From positions 1-15,601 of the forward strand of contig JAEWEF010000065.1 of NCBI GenBank assembly GCA_023389595.1: a stretch of DNA of 15,601 bases, written 5' to 3'. The translations under genes were made by a program, and so were the position numbers. The DNA is from Fusobacteriota bacterium (GTDB taxonomy: Bacteria > Fusobacteriota > Fusobacteriia > Fusobacteriales > Fusobacteriaceae). Positions 6,959 to 14,781 of this stretch are shown piece by piece (the first letter of the stretch is position 1; every line of letters starts with the position of its first letter). The notes beneath the pieces were generated by a model that saw nothing but the letters and a program-made list of their open reading frames with translations, did not search any database and had not been told where the DNA came from.

Positions 6959-8473
6959 ATGAAAAAAATAAATAAGGTATTAACTGAATTTGCAAGATTT
7001 ATTAATTCTGATAGATATCAATATACTGAAAGTGATGTGTTCCTAATGGAAGGAATGGAAAATAAAGAAGCAGTTTTTGATGTTTTTTTTAGAAAAACGG
7101 AAAACAACGGATTTGCTGTCGTATCTGGAATTTCAGAAGTGTTAGAATTGATAGATATTTTAAATAATACGGACGAAGAAGAAAAACGAAAATATTTTTC
7201 TGAAATAATAGAAGAAGAAAAATTAGTTAACTATTTATCAAAAATTAAATTTACTGGAAATTTTTATGCTATGCGTGATGGTGAAATTGCTTATCCTAAC
7301 GAACCTATAATTACGATTAAAGCTCCACTTATAGAAGCAAAAATTTTGGAAACTCCGATGCTTAATATAATAAATATGTCTATGGCAATATCTACAAAGG
7401 CATCTATGATAACGAGAGCTGCAAAACCAGTTGGCGTGCTTGCTTTTGGTAGCAGAAGGGCTCACGGATTTGATAGTGCATTAATAGGAAATAAAGCGGC
7501 GATAATAGGTGGCTGCGTTGGACATTCTAATCTTGCAACTGAATATAAATATGGTATAAAATCTAGTGGGACTATGGCACATTCTTTTATACAAGCATTT
7601 GGAGTTGGAAGTGCAGCAGAAAAAGAAGCTTTTAATACTTTTATAAAACACAGAAAAACAAGAAAAGATAATAATTTAATTTTACTCATAGATACTTACG
7701 ACACAGTAAAAACTGGTATAAAAAACGCAATAGAAGCTTTTAAGGAAAATGGAATAGACGATAATTATGATGGAGTTTATGGAGTTAGAATAGATTCTGG
7801 AGACTTAGCGTATTTATCTAAAAAATGTAGAAAGGAATTAGATAATGCCGGATTAAAAAAAGCAAAAATTGTTCTTACTAATTCTCTTGATGAAAATTTA
7901 ATAAGATCATTGAAAGAACAAATAGCTGCAGTAGATATTTATGGAGTTGGCGATGCCATAGCAGTTAGTAAATCCTATCCTTGTTTTGGAGGAGTTTATA
8001 AAATTGTAGAACTTGAGGGGAAACCTCTTATAAAATTATCAGAAGATATTATAAAAATATCTAATCCAAGTTTTAAAGAAGTGTATAGAATATATGACGA
8101 AGAGGGTTATGCTCAGGCAGATTTAATTACTTTATTCGGTGAAGATAAAGATAAAAATTTAATGCTTAATGGAGAAAACTTAACTATAAGAGATGAAAAG
8201 TACGATTTTAAATTTATTAATTTAGAAAAGGGAAAATACACTTATAAAAAACTGACAAATTTATATATAGAAAAAGGTAAATTTAATTATAATTTAATTG
8301 AAGAAATGTCGGATGTTATGTCTAGTCAAAAATATTATTTTGATGTTTTAGAAACTGTCAGAGAAGAAAGACGAAGACTTGAAAATCCACACAAATATTA
8401 TGTGGATTTATCTGGAGATTTAATATCTATAAAATATGGATTGATAAAATCTATTAAAGAGATAATAAAATAG
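6959..8473 (+). CDS. pncB: Nicotinate phosphoribosyltransferase
   Basis: Joins nicotinate to phosphoribosyl pyrophosphate, with ATP hydrolysis, to give nicotinate mononucleotide: the entry step of the Preiss-Handler NAD salvage route in the cytoplasm. At 504 residues it fits the longer bacterial form. Visible signatures are FGSRRAHG (163-170), SGTMAHSFIQAF (203-214, with His208 a candidate for the phosphorylated histidine), DTYDT (245-249), RIDSGDL (277-283), YGVGDAIAVS (328-337) and a C-terminal KYYVDLSGDL. The N-terminal region carries YQYTESDVFL, the substrate-binding start of the family. The ATG is chosen because of the AGGGTG site just upstream. It is the first gene of a six-gene run, with psd 10 bases after its stop. 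No NadD or NadE partner lies in the window. Family assignment is firm; the exact catalytic roles of single residues come from family knowledge. Confidence 0.95.
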   Translation: MKKINKVLTEFARFINSDRYQYTESDVFLMEGMENKEAVFDVFFRKTENNGFAVVSGISEVLELIDILNNTDEEEKRKYFSEIIEEEKLVNYLSKIKFTGNFYAMRDGEIAYPNEPIITIKAPLIEAKILETPMLNIINMSMAISTKASMITRAAKPVGVLAFGSRRAHGFDSALIGNKAAIIGGCVGHSNLATEYKYGIKSSGTMAHSFIQAFGVGSAAEKEAFNTFIKHRKTRKDNNLILLIDTYDTVKTGIKNAIEAFKENGIDDNYDGVYGVRIDSGDLAYLSKKCRKELDNAGLKKAKIVLTNSLDENLIRSLKEQIAAVDIYGVGDAIAVSKSYPCFGGVYKIVELEGKPLIKLSEDIIKISNPSFKEVYRIYDEEGYAQADLITLFGEDKDKNLMLNGENLTIRDEKYDFKFINLEKGKYTYKKLTNLYIEKGKFNYNLIEEMSDVMSSQKYYFDVLETVREERRRLENPHKYYVDLSGDLISIKYGLIKSIKEIIK

Positions 8474-8483
8474 AGAGGTAAAT

Positions 8484-9383
8484 ATGCAATTTCAAAAAAT
8501 AGAATATATAGAAAGAAAAACTGGAGAGAAAAAAACAGAAAAAGTTCCAGGAGAAAAATTTTTGAAATTTTTATACTATAATCCTTTTGGTAAGTTAGCT
8601 TTAGATATTCTAGTTAAAAGGAAATTTTTGACGGCCATCTATGGTAAAATTATGTCGACAAATTATTCTAAAAAAAATATAAAACCTTTTATAGAATCGC
8701 TTGACATAGACATGAATGAATCAGACACAGAAATTGAGAATTTTAAAAATTTTAATGAATTTTTTTATAGAAAATTAAAGAAAAGTGCAAGACCTATAAA
8801 TTATGATGAAAATGTTATAATTTCTCCGGCAGATGGTAAAATTTTAATTTATGAAAATATATCAGAACTAAATAAATTTTATATAAAAGGACAGGAATTT
8901 TCTCTAAAAACTTTTTTAGATGATGAAGAGTTGGCTAAAAAATATGATGGTGGAATTTTTGCCGTTGTAAGACTTTGCCCTGCCGACTATCATAGGTTGC
9001 ACTTTGTGGCTGATGGTAAAATAAGTGAAAGTAAACTTATAAACGGATACTATTATTCTGTGTCAACTCACGCTATAAGAAAAAACTTTAATATATTTTT
9101 AGAAAATAAAAGGGAGATATCCATTCTATCTACAGAAAAATTTGGAGATATTGCCATGATTGAAATCGCTGCTACTATGGTTGGTGGTATCACACAAGTT
9201 TGTGCAAAAAATAGTTTTGTTAAAAAAGGTGAAGAAAAATCATATTTCAGCTTTGGAGGATCAAGTATAGTTTTACTTTTTGAAAAAAATAGAGTAATAT
9301 TTGATAGTGATTTGATAGAAAACACTAAAAATAATATAGAAACAAAAATTTATATGGGAGAAAAAATAGCTTATGCAAAGTAA
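8484..9383 (+). CDS. psd: Phosphatidylserine decarboxylase proenzyme
   Basis: Decarboxylates phosphatidylserine to phosphatidylethanolamine at the inner face of the cytoplasmic membrane, using a pyruvoyl group made by self-cleavage. Visible marks: FFYRKLKKSARPI (93-105, the usual FF.R.LK...RP), SPADGKI (114-120, Asp117), CPADYHRLHF (165-174, His170 and His173), THAIRKN (195-201), ATMVGGI (230-236) and FGGSS (257-261). By analogy with the LGST motif, cleavage is expected between Gly259 and Ser260, leaving the pyruvoyl on a small C-terminal alpha chain of about 40 residues. The motif here is GGSS, not LGST, which still keeps the needed Gly-Ser. At 299 residues it has normal length. A GAGAGG site precedes the ATG. 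No phosphatidylserine synthase is in the window. Confidence 0.95.
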   Translation: MQFQKIEYIERKTGEKKTEKVPGEKFLKFLYYNPFGKLALDILVKRKFLTAIYGKIMSTNYSKKNIKPFIESLDIDMNESDTEIENFKNFNEFFYRKLKKSARPINYDENVIISPADGKILIYENISELNKFYIKGQEFSLKTFLDDEELAKKYDGGIFAVVRLCPADYHRLHFVADGKISESKLINGYYYSVSTHAIRKNFNIFLENKREISILSTEKFGDIAMIEIAATMVGGITQVCAKNSFVKKGEEKSYFSFGGSSIVLLFEKNRVIFDSDLIENTKNNIETKIYMGEKIAYAK

Positions 9384-9756
9384 GTTTTTTAAGATTGGAG
9401 ATTTATTAATTTATTTTTTTCTGCTCTTAGTATTTTCTTTCTTAGCGTATCAAGTTTTAGGGTTACAGCAGGTGAAAGCATCAAAAGCTGAAATTTATAT
9501 AGACGGACAGCTAAAATATATATTTCCTTTACAGGAAGAAGAAAAAAATATTTTTGTGGATACAGTTTTGGGTGGTGTAAACATCGAATTAAAAGACTAC
9601 AAAGTTAGAGTAACTACTTCAAACTCTCCAAGAAAAATAGCGGTTAAACAGGGTTATATTTCTTCTCCGGGAGAAGTTATAATAGGTATACCCGATAGGT
9701 TAGTCATAAAAATTTCTGGTGAAACAGAAAGCGATATAGATTTTATTATTAAGTGA
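9373..9756 (+). CDS. NusG domain II-like membrane-anchored protein
   Basis: A 127-residue protein with one hydrophobic segment (about 10-30, FKIGDLLIYFFLLLVFSFLAY) and a small beta-rich domain outside the membrane. The pattern AEIYIDGQLKYIFPL, then IELKDYKVRVTTSNSPRKIAVKQGYISSPGEVIIGIPDRLVIKI follows the NusG_II (DUF1312) family, whose members usually read CPxxxC before VktGwI.xPGq. Here both cysteines are replaced (SPRKIA), so a redox or metal role seems lost. The function of the family is not established. Despite the name, it lacks the NGN domain of transcription factor NusG. The start overlaps psd by 11 bases, with a GGAG about 12 bases upstream, suggesting coupled translation. The next gene begins 7 bases after its stop. 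Confidence 0.8.
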   Translation: MQSKFFKIGDLLIYFFLLLVFSFLAYQVLGLQQVKASKAEIYIDGQLKYIFPLQEEEKNIFVDTVLGGVNIELKDYKVRVTTSNSPRKIAVKQGYISSPGEVIIGIPDRLVIKISGETESDIDFIIK

Positions 9757-9763
9757 GGTAAAA

Positions 9764-10855
9764 TTGAAGAAAAAATTTATTTATATTTTATTGATAGGTT
9801 TATTTTTTGTTTTATTAAATACATACTTGAACAACAACGAAGCATATTTAAAAATTTCTAGTAAGTGGTATGGATATTTTGTTCCAATAATTTGGGCAAT
9901 TTTTATAGCCATGATGATAGATCCTATGGTTTTATTTTTAGAAAATAAATTTAAAATGAAGAGAATATCATCTTTATCTGCTGCTATTTTTATTGTTATA
10001 ATATTTATACTTGCAATATTTTTATTGATAATACCACAGCTTATTGTGAGCATAAAAGAATTAGTTCAAAAATGGCCATACATTTCTCAAAAATTAGAAA
10101 CGTACTCTCGTGAAATAATTTCATATCTTGAAGTAAAAAATATATCTGCAATTAAAATAGACGACACAATAAATCAAATTAAAGATTTTTTAGCCAATAA
10201 TCTAGGAAGCATAAAAAATGTAATTATGTCCGTATTTATGAATATAGTATGGTGGATAATAGGTATATCTAATTTTTTAATAGGAATGTTTTTAGCCGTA
10301 GTTTTAGTATATGACAGAGAAAATACAATAAAAACTAGAGATGATATGGTTTTAGTAGTTTTTGGGAAAGAAAAAACTCCATATGTTATAAGAAAAATAA
10401 AACAAACGAAGGAAATATTTTTAAATTACATAGTTGCAAAATTTATTACTTGTGTGCTTATGGCCGTTGTGGTAAGCATAATTTTAATGATAACTTCAAC
10501 TCCTTATTCGATTTTGATAGGAATAATGCTTGGAATAGGAAATATGATACCTTATATTGGTAGCATAGTATTCGGTGCAATTTCTATCATACTTGTACTT
10601 ATTATGGAGCCTTCAAAAATCATCTATCTAATAATTTCCATAATTTTAGTTCAATTTTTAGATGGATTTGTAATAGGTCCAAAAATTATAGAGGAAAAAG
10701 TTGGGCTAAATACTTTTTGGGTAATGGTATCTCTTATATTTTTTGGAGGAATGTTCGGAATAGTTGGAATGTTTTTATCAGTTCCTATAATGTGCATTAT
10801 AAAAAGTTTTTATGAAGATATTTTAGAATATAGAAAAGGTAAGATGGAAAAATGA
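9764..10855 (+). CDS. AI-2E / PerM family permease
   Basis: A 363-residue integral membrane protein with about seven or eight hydrophobic segments (roughly 4-20, 37-57, 68-91, 153-183, 222-244, 247-281, 285-305, 315-348). Between the third and fourth lies a long soluble, amphipathic stretch. The family marks are LGIGNMIPYIGSIVFG (256-271), FLDGFVIGPKI (298-308) and a final GLNTFWVM...FGGMFGIVGMFLSVPI. Known relatives export varied substrates (autoinducer-2 for TqsA, sodium/proton antiport for some), so the substrate cannot be named. The start is taken as TTG because GTGAGGT (9753-9759) sits just upstream and the next Met lies beyond the first two membrane segments. It overlaps the following gene by 4 bases (ATGA). 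Confidence 0.88.
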   Translation: MKKKFIYILLIGLFFVLLNTYLNNNEAYLKISSKWYGYFVPIIWAIFIAMMIDPMVLFLENKFKMKRISSLSAAIFIVIIFILAIFLLIIPQLIVSIKELVQKWPYISQKLETYSREIISYLEVKNISAIKIDDTINQIKDFLANNLGSIKNVIMSVFMNIVWWIIGISNFLIGMFLAVVLVYDRENTIKTRDDMVLVVFGKEKTPYVIRKIKQTKEIFLNYIVAKFITCVLMAVVVSIILMITSTPYSILIGIMLGIGNMIPYIGSIVFGAISIILVLIMEPSKIIYLIISIILVQFLDGFVIGPKIIEEKVGLNTFWVMVSLIFFGGMFGIVGMFLSVPIMCIIKSFYEDILEYRKGKMEK

Positions 10856-11982
10856 AATTTATAGCTTCTACAACTATGGGATTGGAATCTGTAGTTAAAA
10901 AAGAGTGTGTAGAATTAGGATTTAAAAATATTAAAGTTGACAATGGTAGAGTTGAATTCGAAGGAGATTTTAGAACTCTTGCAAAGGCGAACATAAATAT
11001 TAGGTGTGCAGATAGAATTTTTTTAAAAATGGGAGAGTTTAAGGCTCTGACTTATGAAGAATTATTTCAAGAAGTAAAAAAAATAGAATGGCAAAATATT
11101 TTGCCTGATGATGCAGAATTTCCAATTTCTTGGGTTAGTTCAGTAAAATGTAAGCTATACTCTAAATCCGATATACAAAAAATTGTTAAAAAAGCGATAG
11201 TAGAAAAATTAAAAATTCACTACAAAAAAGATTTTTTTGAAGAGAATGGAGCAAAATATAAAATTAAAGTTCAGGGTAATAAAGATATTTTTGCTATTAT
11301 GATAGATACTAGTGGAGATGCATTGAATATAAGAGGATACAGAAAATTACATAACAGTGCACCAATAAAAGAAACTATGGCTGCTGCACTTGTAAAATTA
11401 TCTGGTTGGAAAAAAAATATAGCTCTTTTCGATCCAATGTGTGGAAGTGGAACTATTCTTATAGAGGCAGCTATGATGGCTAAAAATATTGCACCGGGAT
11501 CAAATAGAAAATTTGCAGCTGAGGAATGGAAAGTAATAGATAAAAACATATGGATAGATGAAAGAGATGAAGCTTACTCAAAAGAAATAGAAGAAATTAA
11601 TCTTAATATTTTTGGTTCTGATATAGATGAGGAAGCTATTAAAATAGCAAAAAAAAATTCAAAAAATGCAGGAGTTGAGGACTGTATAAATTTTGATGTA
11701 AAAGACGTAAAAGACACAAAAATAGATAAAGAAACTAAAGATGTGTATATAATTACTAATCCCCCTTATGGAGAAAGGCTTATATCTGAAAATGAAATAG
11801 AAGCATTTTATTCTAGTCTTGGTAAAAAATTTAAAAAAGATTTTAAAGTGGCTAATTATTTTATCATAACTTCTTATGAAGATTTTGAAAAAGTATTTGG
11901 AATTAAATCTAATAAGAATAGAAAGTTATATAACGGCGGAATCAAATGTTATTTTTATCAATATTATGGTGATAAAAAATGA
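10852..11982 (+). CDS. THUMP-domain class I SAM-dependent RNA methyltransferase (RlmL-like)
   Basis: A 376-residue protein of the COG0116 group. The N-terminal half has the ferredoxin-like and THUMP RNA-binding region (about 1-160, ending in GDALNIRGYRKL). The C-terminal half has a Rossmann-type methyltransferase with DPMCGSGT (194-201, SAM binding) and TNPPYGERL (302-310). The NPPY motif is typical of enzymes that methylate an exocyclic amine, and E. coli RlmL makes m2G2445 in 23S rRNA. The RlmK half of the E. coli RlmKL fusion is absent, as in Firmicutes YpsC-type proteins. The target position here is inferred, not shown. The start overlaps the previous stop (ATGA) and its own stop overlaps the next start (ATGA), so translation is probably coupled. 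Confidence 0.92.
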   Translation: MKFIASTTMGLESVVKKECVELGFKNIKVDNGRVEFEGDFRTLAKANINIRCADRIFLKMGEFKALTYEELFQEVKKIEWQNILPDDAEFPISWVSSVKCKLYSKSDIQKIVKKAIVEKLKIHYKKDFFEENGAKYKIKVQGNKDIFAIMIDTSGDALNIRGYRKLHNSAPIKETMAAALVKLSGWKKNIALFDPMCGSGTILIEAAMMAKNIAPGSNRKFAAEEWKVIDKNIWIDERDEAYSKEIEEINLNIFGSDIDEEAIKIAKKNSKNAGVEDCINFDVKDVKDTKIDKETKDVYIITNPPYGERLISENEIEAFYSSLGKKFKKDFKVANYFIITSYEDFEKVFGIKSNKNRKLYNGGIKCYFYQYYGDKK

Positions 11983-12650
11983 GCAAAGAACAATTATTAA
12001 AAATTTTAGAGCTTATAAGAGAAATATGTTTGCAAAAATTAAAAGAAAGTAAAATGTTACTAGAAAAATTAGAGAAAAAAGGAGATTTATCTGGTACAGA
12101 AAAAATACAAAAAGAAGTTATAGAAGTTTACGAAAAAATATTTTTGACTATTGATAAAACTAAATATGACTTGCTTAAAAATGATGTTGAAATAGAAAAG
12201 GTAGATGTTAATTTTTTAGAAAAGTTTTCAAACGAACTACTAGAAAAAAATTCTTACGATAAAAAATATATAGAAGAACTAATTAAAATCAGAGAAAAAC
12301 TAAAGGATAATTCTGGTTCAAAAGTTTTAAAAAGATTTTATGACTATCAACTTAAAGAATACAAAAAAATATATAACAACATAAAGTCAACTTTTGATAA
12401 TATATTAGATGAGGAAGAAAAATTAAACGCGGAACTTGCTAATACAGTACAGGAATGCGATCAATTGAAAATAGTTGACAAACTAATATCGGTTAGAGCT
12501 AAATATGGCACTATTTCTCCGAAATTATTAAAGTATTCTGAAGAGATAAAGAAAATAGAAAATATTTTAGAAAAAAAATGGTACTATGAAATTTACGGGA
12601 CCATTGAAGAAAATGTATTGAAAAAAATTTTTGAAGAAGAGTTTAAATAA
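11979..12650 (+). CDS. Hypothetical charged helical protein
   Basis: A 223-residue protein that I do not recognise. It is very rich in Lys and Glu, has no signal peptide or membrane segment, and reads as long helices with heptad-like spacing of Leu/Ile (for example LLKILELIREICLQKLKESK near the start and KYSEEIKKIENILEKKW near the end). A short less-helical stretch, RAKYGTISPKLLKY, interrupts it at about 175-188. It is the last gene of the operon and overlaps the methyltransferase stop by 4 bases (ATGA), with a GGTGA site 6 bases upstream. A terminator follows at once. A cytoplasmic coiled-coil role is inferred; no function can be assigned from sequence. Confidence 0.78.
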   Translation: MSKEQLLKILELIREICLQKLKESKMLLEKLEKKGDLSGTEKIQKEVIEVYEKIFLTIDKTKYDLLKNDVEIEKVDVNFLEKFSNELLEKNSYDKKYIEELIKIREKLKDNSGSKVLKRFYDYQLKEYKKIYNNIKSTFDNILDEEEKLNAELANTVQECDQLKIVDKLISVRAKYGTISPKLLKYSEEIKKIENILEKKWYYEIYGTIEENVLKKIFEEEFK

Positions 12651-12680
12651 AAACAGATAAAATTATTATCTGTTTTTTTA
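12651..12680 (+). terminator. Intrinsic terminator closing the pncB operon
   Basis: A 10-base perfect stem, AAACAGATAA (12651-12660) with TTATCTGTTT (12666-12675), around a 5-base loop, followed by T residues. It starts directly after the stop of the last gene, so it should end the operon transcript. Confidence 0.85.
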
Positions 12681-12773
12681 TTTTTAAAATTATTTTAAAA
12701 ATAATTTTTAACATGATTTTATTAATTACCAATGAAAAAAATAAGCTTAAAAAAGTTTCGTTAAAAAAAATAG

Positions 12774-12802
12774 TTGATAAAAATCAGTAAATTTGTTAGT
12801 AT
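12774..12802 (+). promoter_or_regulatory. Possible sigma-70-type promoter before the prolyl isomerase gene
   Basis: TTGATA (12774-12779) and TAGTAT (12797-12802) are 17 bases apart. Other -10-like strings (TATTAT at 12800, TATAAA at 12808) overlap or follow. Since a terminator separates this gene from the upstream operon, a promoter must exist in this spacer, but in such AT-rich DNA the exact boxes are a guess. Confidence 0.35.
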
Positions 12803-12813
12803 TATAGTATAAA

Positions 12814-12832
12814 ATGTTTTTAATAAAAACAT
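12814..12832. repeat. Perfect inverted repeat upstream of the prolyl isomerase gene
   Basis: ATGTTTTT and ATAAAAACAT-type arms form 8 perfect base pairs around a 3-base centre (AAT). The palindrome lies just after the candidate promoter and about 43 bases before the ATG, where an operator or a leader hairpin could act. A second, purely A/T palindrome with 11-base arms lies at 12686-12708. Both may be chance in AT-rich DNA. Nothing else is seen in the 224-base spacer. Confidence 0.35.
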
Positions 12833-12874
12833 AAAGCATAAAAAAATAGAAAAAATATAAAAGAAAGAGGTAAT

Positions 12875-13381
12875 ATGGAATTAAAAGCAATAATAAAAAC
12901 TACGAAAGGAAATATTAATTTAAAATTATTTTCGGATGTTGCACCGATAACTGTCACAAATTTTGTGTTGTTATCTGAAAGAGGATATTATAACGGACTT
13001 AAGTTCCATAGAGTTATAGAGAATTTTATGATACAAGGAGGAGATCCGACAGGAACCGGATCTGGTGGGCCTGGATATAAATTTATCGATGAATTTAAGG
13101 AAGGGGTTGTATTTGATAAAAGTGGAATTTTAGCTATGGCTAACGCTGGTCCTAATACTAACGGATCACAATTTTTTATAACTCACGTTCCTACTGATTG
13201 GCTTAATTATCGTCATACAATTTTTGGAGAAGTTATTGACGACAATGACCAAAAAGTTGTAGATAGTATCGAACAAGGAGATAGTATAGAAAATATAGAA
13301 ATTATAGGAGATATTTCAAAACTATACGAACAAAATAAAGAATTTTATGAATCTGTACGTAACTTCTTAGATAAGAAGTAA
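12875..13381 (+). CDS. Cyclophilin-type peptidyl-prolyl cis-trans isomerase
   Basis: Catalyses cis-trans isomerisation of peptide bonds before proline, assisting protein folding. At 168 residues it is a single cyclophilin domain without signal peptide or membrane segment, hence cytoplasmic. The active-site set is complete: FHRVIENFMIQGGDP (44-58, with Arg46, Phe51, Met52, Gln54), MANAGPNTNGSQFF (88-101, Gln99 and Phe100), Trp109, Leu110 and His114 (WLNYRHTIFG). A short charged tail of about 25 residues (YEQNKEFYESVRNFLDKK) extends past the usual end. An AGAGG site lies 4 bases before the ATG. The permease gene starts 38 bases after its stop with no terminator between, so the two may share a transcript. 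Confidence 0.95.
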   Translation: MELKAIIKTTKGNINLKLFSDVAPITVTNFVLLSERGYYNGLKFHRVIENFMIQGGDPTGTGSGGPGYKFIDEFKEGVVFDKSGILAMANAGPNTNGSQFFITHVPTDWLNYRHTIFGEVIDDNDQKVVDSIEQGDSIENIEIIGDISKLYEQNKEFYESVRNFLDKK

Positions 13382-13419
13382 TAATACAAGCAATAATTTA
13401 AAAATGGAGGTATAATCAC

Positions 13420-14721
13420 ATGTTACTTTTTAACCCTGTAGTAATATCTGTAATAGTTATGACCGTATTATGTTTGGTTAAACTTAACGTACTTTTAGCA
13501 CTACTTATTTCTGCTTTAGTAGCTGGTTTAGCTGCTCATATGCCAGTGGGTGACGTTATGTCTACTCTTATAGGTGGTATGGGTGGAAATGCAGAAACAG
13601 CTCTTAGTTACATTCTATTGGGAACACTTGCAGTTGCTATTAGTAGTACAGGAGTTGCAAGCATTATTTCTAGAAAAATATCTGGTATAGTAAAAGGAAG
13701 AAAAACATTCATGTTATTATTAATAGCTTTCTTTGCATGTTTTTCTCAAAATTTAATACCTGTACACATCGCTTTTATACCAATTTTAATTCCACCATTA
13801 CTAAAATTAATGAATGAATTAAAAATGGACAGAAGAGGAATGGCTTGTGCTCTAACATTCGGTCTTAAAGCTCCTTATATAGCTTTACCAGTTGGATTTG
13901 GATTAATATTCCAAGGAATACTTTCTAGTGAAATGAGTAAAAATGGTATGGAAATTGCTAAAACTGATGTATGGAAATCAACTATTTTCTTAGGTGGAGC
14001 AATGATAGTAGGTTTACTTGTTGCAGTTTTCATTTCATACAGAAAAGATAGAGAGTACCAAGATTTACCTTTTAAAGGAATAGAAACTGTTGAATCAGAT
14101 AGAATGGAAACTAAACACTGGTTAACACTTCTTGCAGCAGCTGCAGCATTTGTTATACAAATAGTGTTTGGTTCATTACCTTTAGGAGCGTTAGTTTCTT
14201 TAATACTTATGTTTGTTTTTCGTGTAATTAAATGGGAAGATATAGATAAAAATATAGCAGGTGGAATACAAATAATGGGACTAATAGCTTTCATAATGCT
14301 AGTTGCAGCAGGATACGGAGCAGTTATAAGAGAAACTGGTGCCGTTGAATCTCTAGTTAACTCTATCTACGGATTAATAGGTGGAAGTAAAGCTATAGGT
14401 GTGTTTATGATGTTATTAGTTGGATTATTAATAACTATGGGAATAGGGACTTCTTTTGGAACTATACCAGTTGTTGCAGCTATATATATACCTTTATCTA
14501 TAAAACTTGGTTTATCAGTTCAAGGTGCTGTAATAGTTCTTGCAGCTGCAGCAGCATTAGGAGATGCTGGATCTCCAGCTTCTGACTCAACACTTGGACC
14601 TACATCTGGTCTTTCTGTTGATGGACAACACGACCATATTTGGGATACATGTGTGCCTACATTCTTACACTATAACATAGCATTGATAGTTGGAGGATTT
14701 ATAGGAGGAGTATTCCTATAA
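13420..14721 (+). CDS. Na+/H+ antiporter-family permease (NhaC/YuiF-like)
   Basis: A 433-residue inner-membrane protein with around ten or more hydrophobic segments. It resembles the Na_H_antiporter Pfam family and the COG2056 permeases, including B. subtilis YuiF. Conserved polar strings inside membrane regions are GIGTSFGTIPVVAA (341-354) and GDAGSPASDSTLGPTSG (381-397), followed by DGQHDHIWDT (401-410). The middle hydrophilic stretch (about 206-233, YRKDREYQDLPF) is a cytoplasmic loop. Members of this group have been linked to sodium/proton exchange or to amino acid uptake, and the sequence does not decide between them. A strong GGAGG (13406-13410) lies 9 bases before the ATG. A hairpin-type terminator follows 20 bases after its stop. 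Confidence 0.85.
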   Translation: MLLFNPVVISVIVMTVLCLVKLNVLLALLISALVAGLAAHMPVGDVMSTLIGGMGGNAETALSYILLGTLAVAISSTGVASIISRKISGIVKGRKTFMLLLIAFFACFSQNLIPVHIAFIPILIPPLLKLMNELKMDRRGMACALTFGLKAPYIALPVGFGLIFQGILSSEMSKNGMEIAKTDVWKSTIFLGGAMIVGLLVAVFISYRKDREYQDLPFKGIETVESDRMETKHWLTLLAAAAAFVIQIVFGSLPLGALVSLILMFVFRVIKWEDIDKNIAGGIQIMGLIAFIMLVAAGYGAVIRETGAVESLVNSIYGLIGGSKAIGVFMMLLVGLLITMGIGTSFGTIPVVAAIYIPLSIKLGLSVQGAVIVLAAAAALGDAGSPASDSTLGPTSGLSVDGQHDHIWDTCVPTFLHYNIALIVGGFIGGVFL

Positions 14722-14740
14722 TATAATAATAAAAATTATT

Positions 14741-14768
14741 ATCCCCCTATTTAAGGGGGGATTTTTTT
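14741..14768 (+). terminator. Terminator-like hairpin between the permease and phzF-like genes
   Basis: ATCCCCC (14741-14747) pairs with GGGGGAT (14756-14762) around an 8-base loop, followed by a run of T. It is a good intrinsic terminator for the permease. Only 13 bases separate the T run from the next ATG, too few for a separate promoter, so the next gene needs read-through or a promoter lying before the hairpin. Confidence 0.85.
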
Positions 14769-14781
14769 ATAGGAGATAACT

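Noticed and set aside
9373..9756. Annotating the small gene after psd as transcription factor NusG
   Set aside because: It has a membrane anchor and only the domain-II-like part; the NGN and KOW domains of NusG are missing.
12713..12790. A 25-codon open frame in the spacer before the prolyl isomerase gene
   Set aside because: It lacks a ribosome binding site, is mostly Lys/Asn/Ile as expected of random AT-rich DNA, and overlaps the candidate -35 box.
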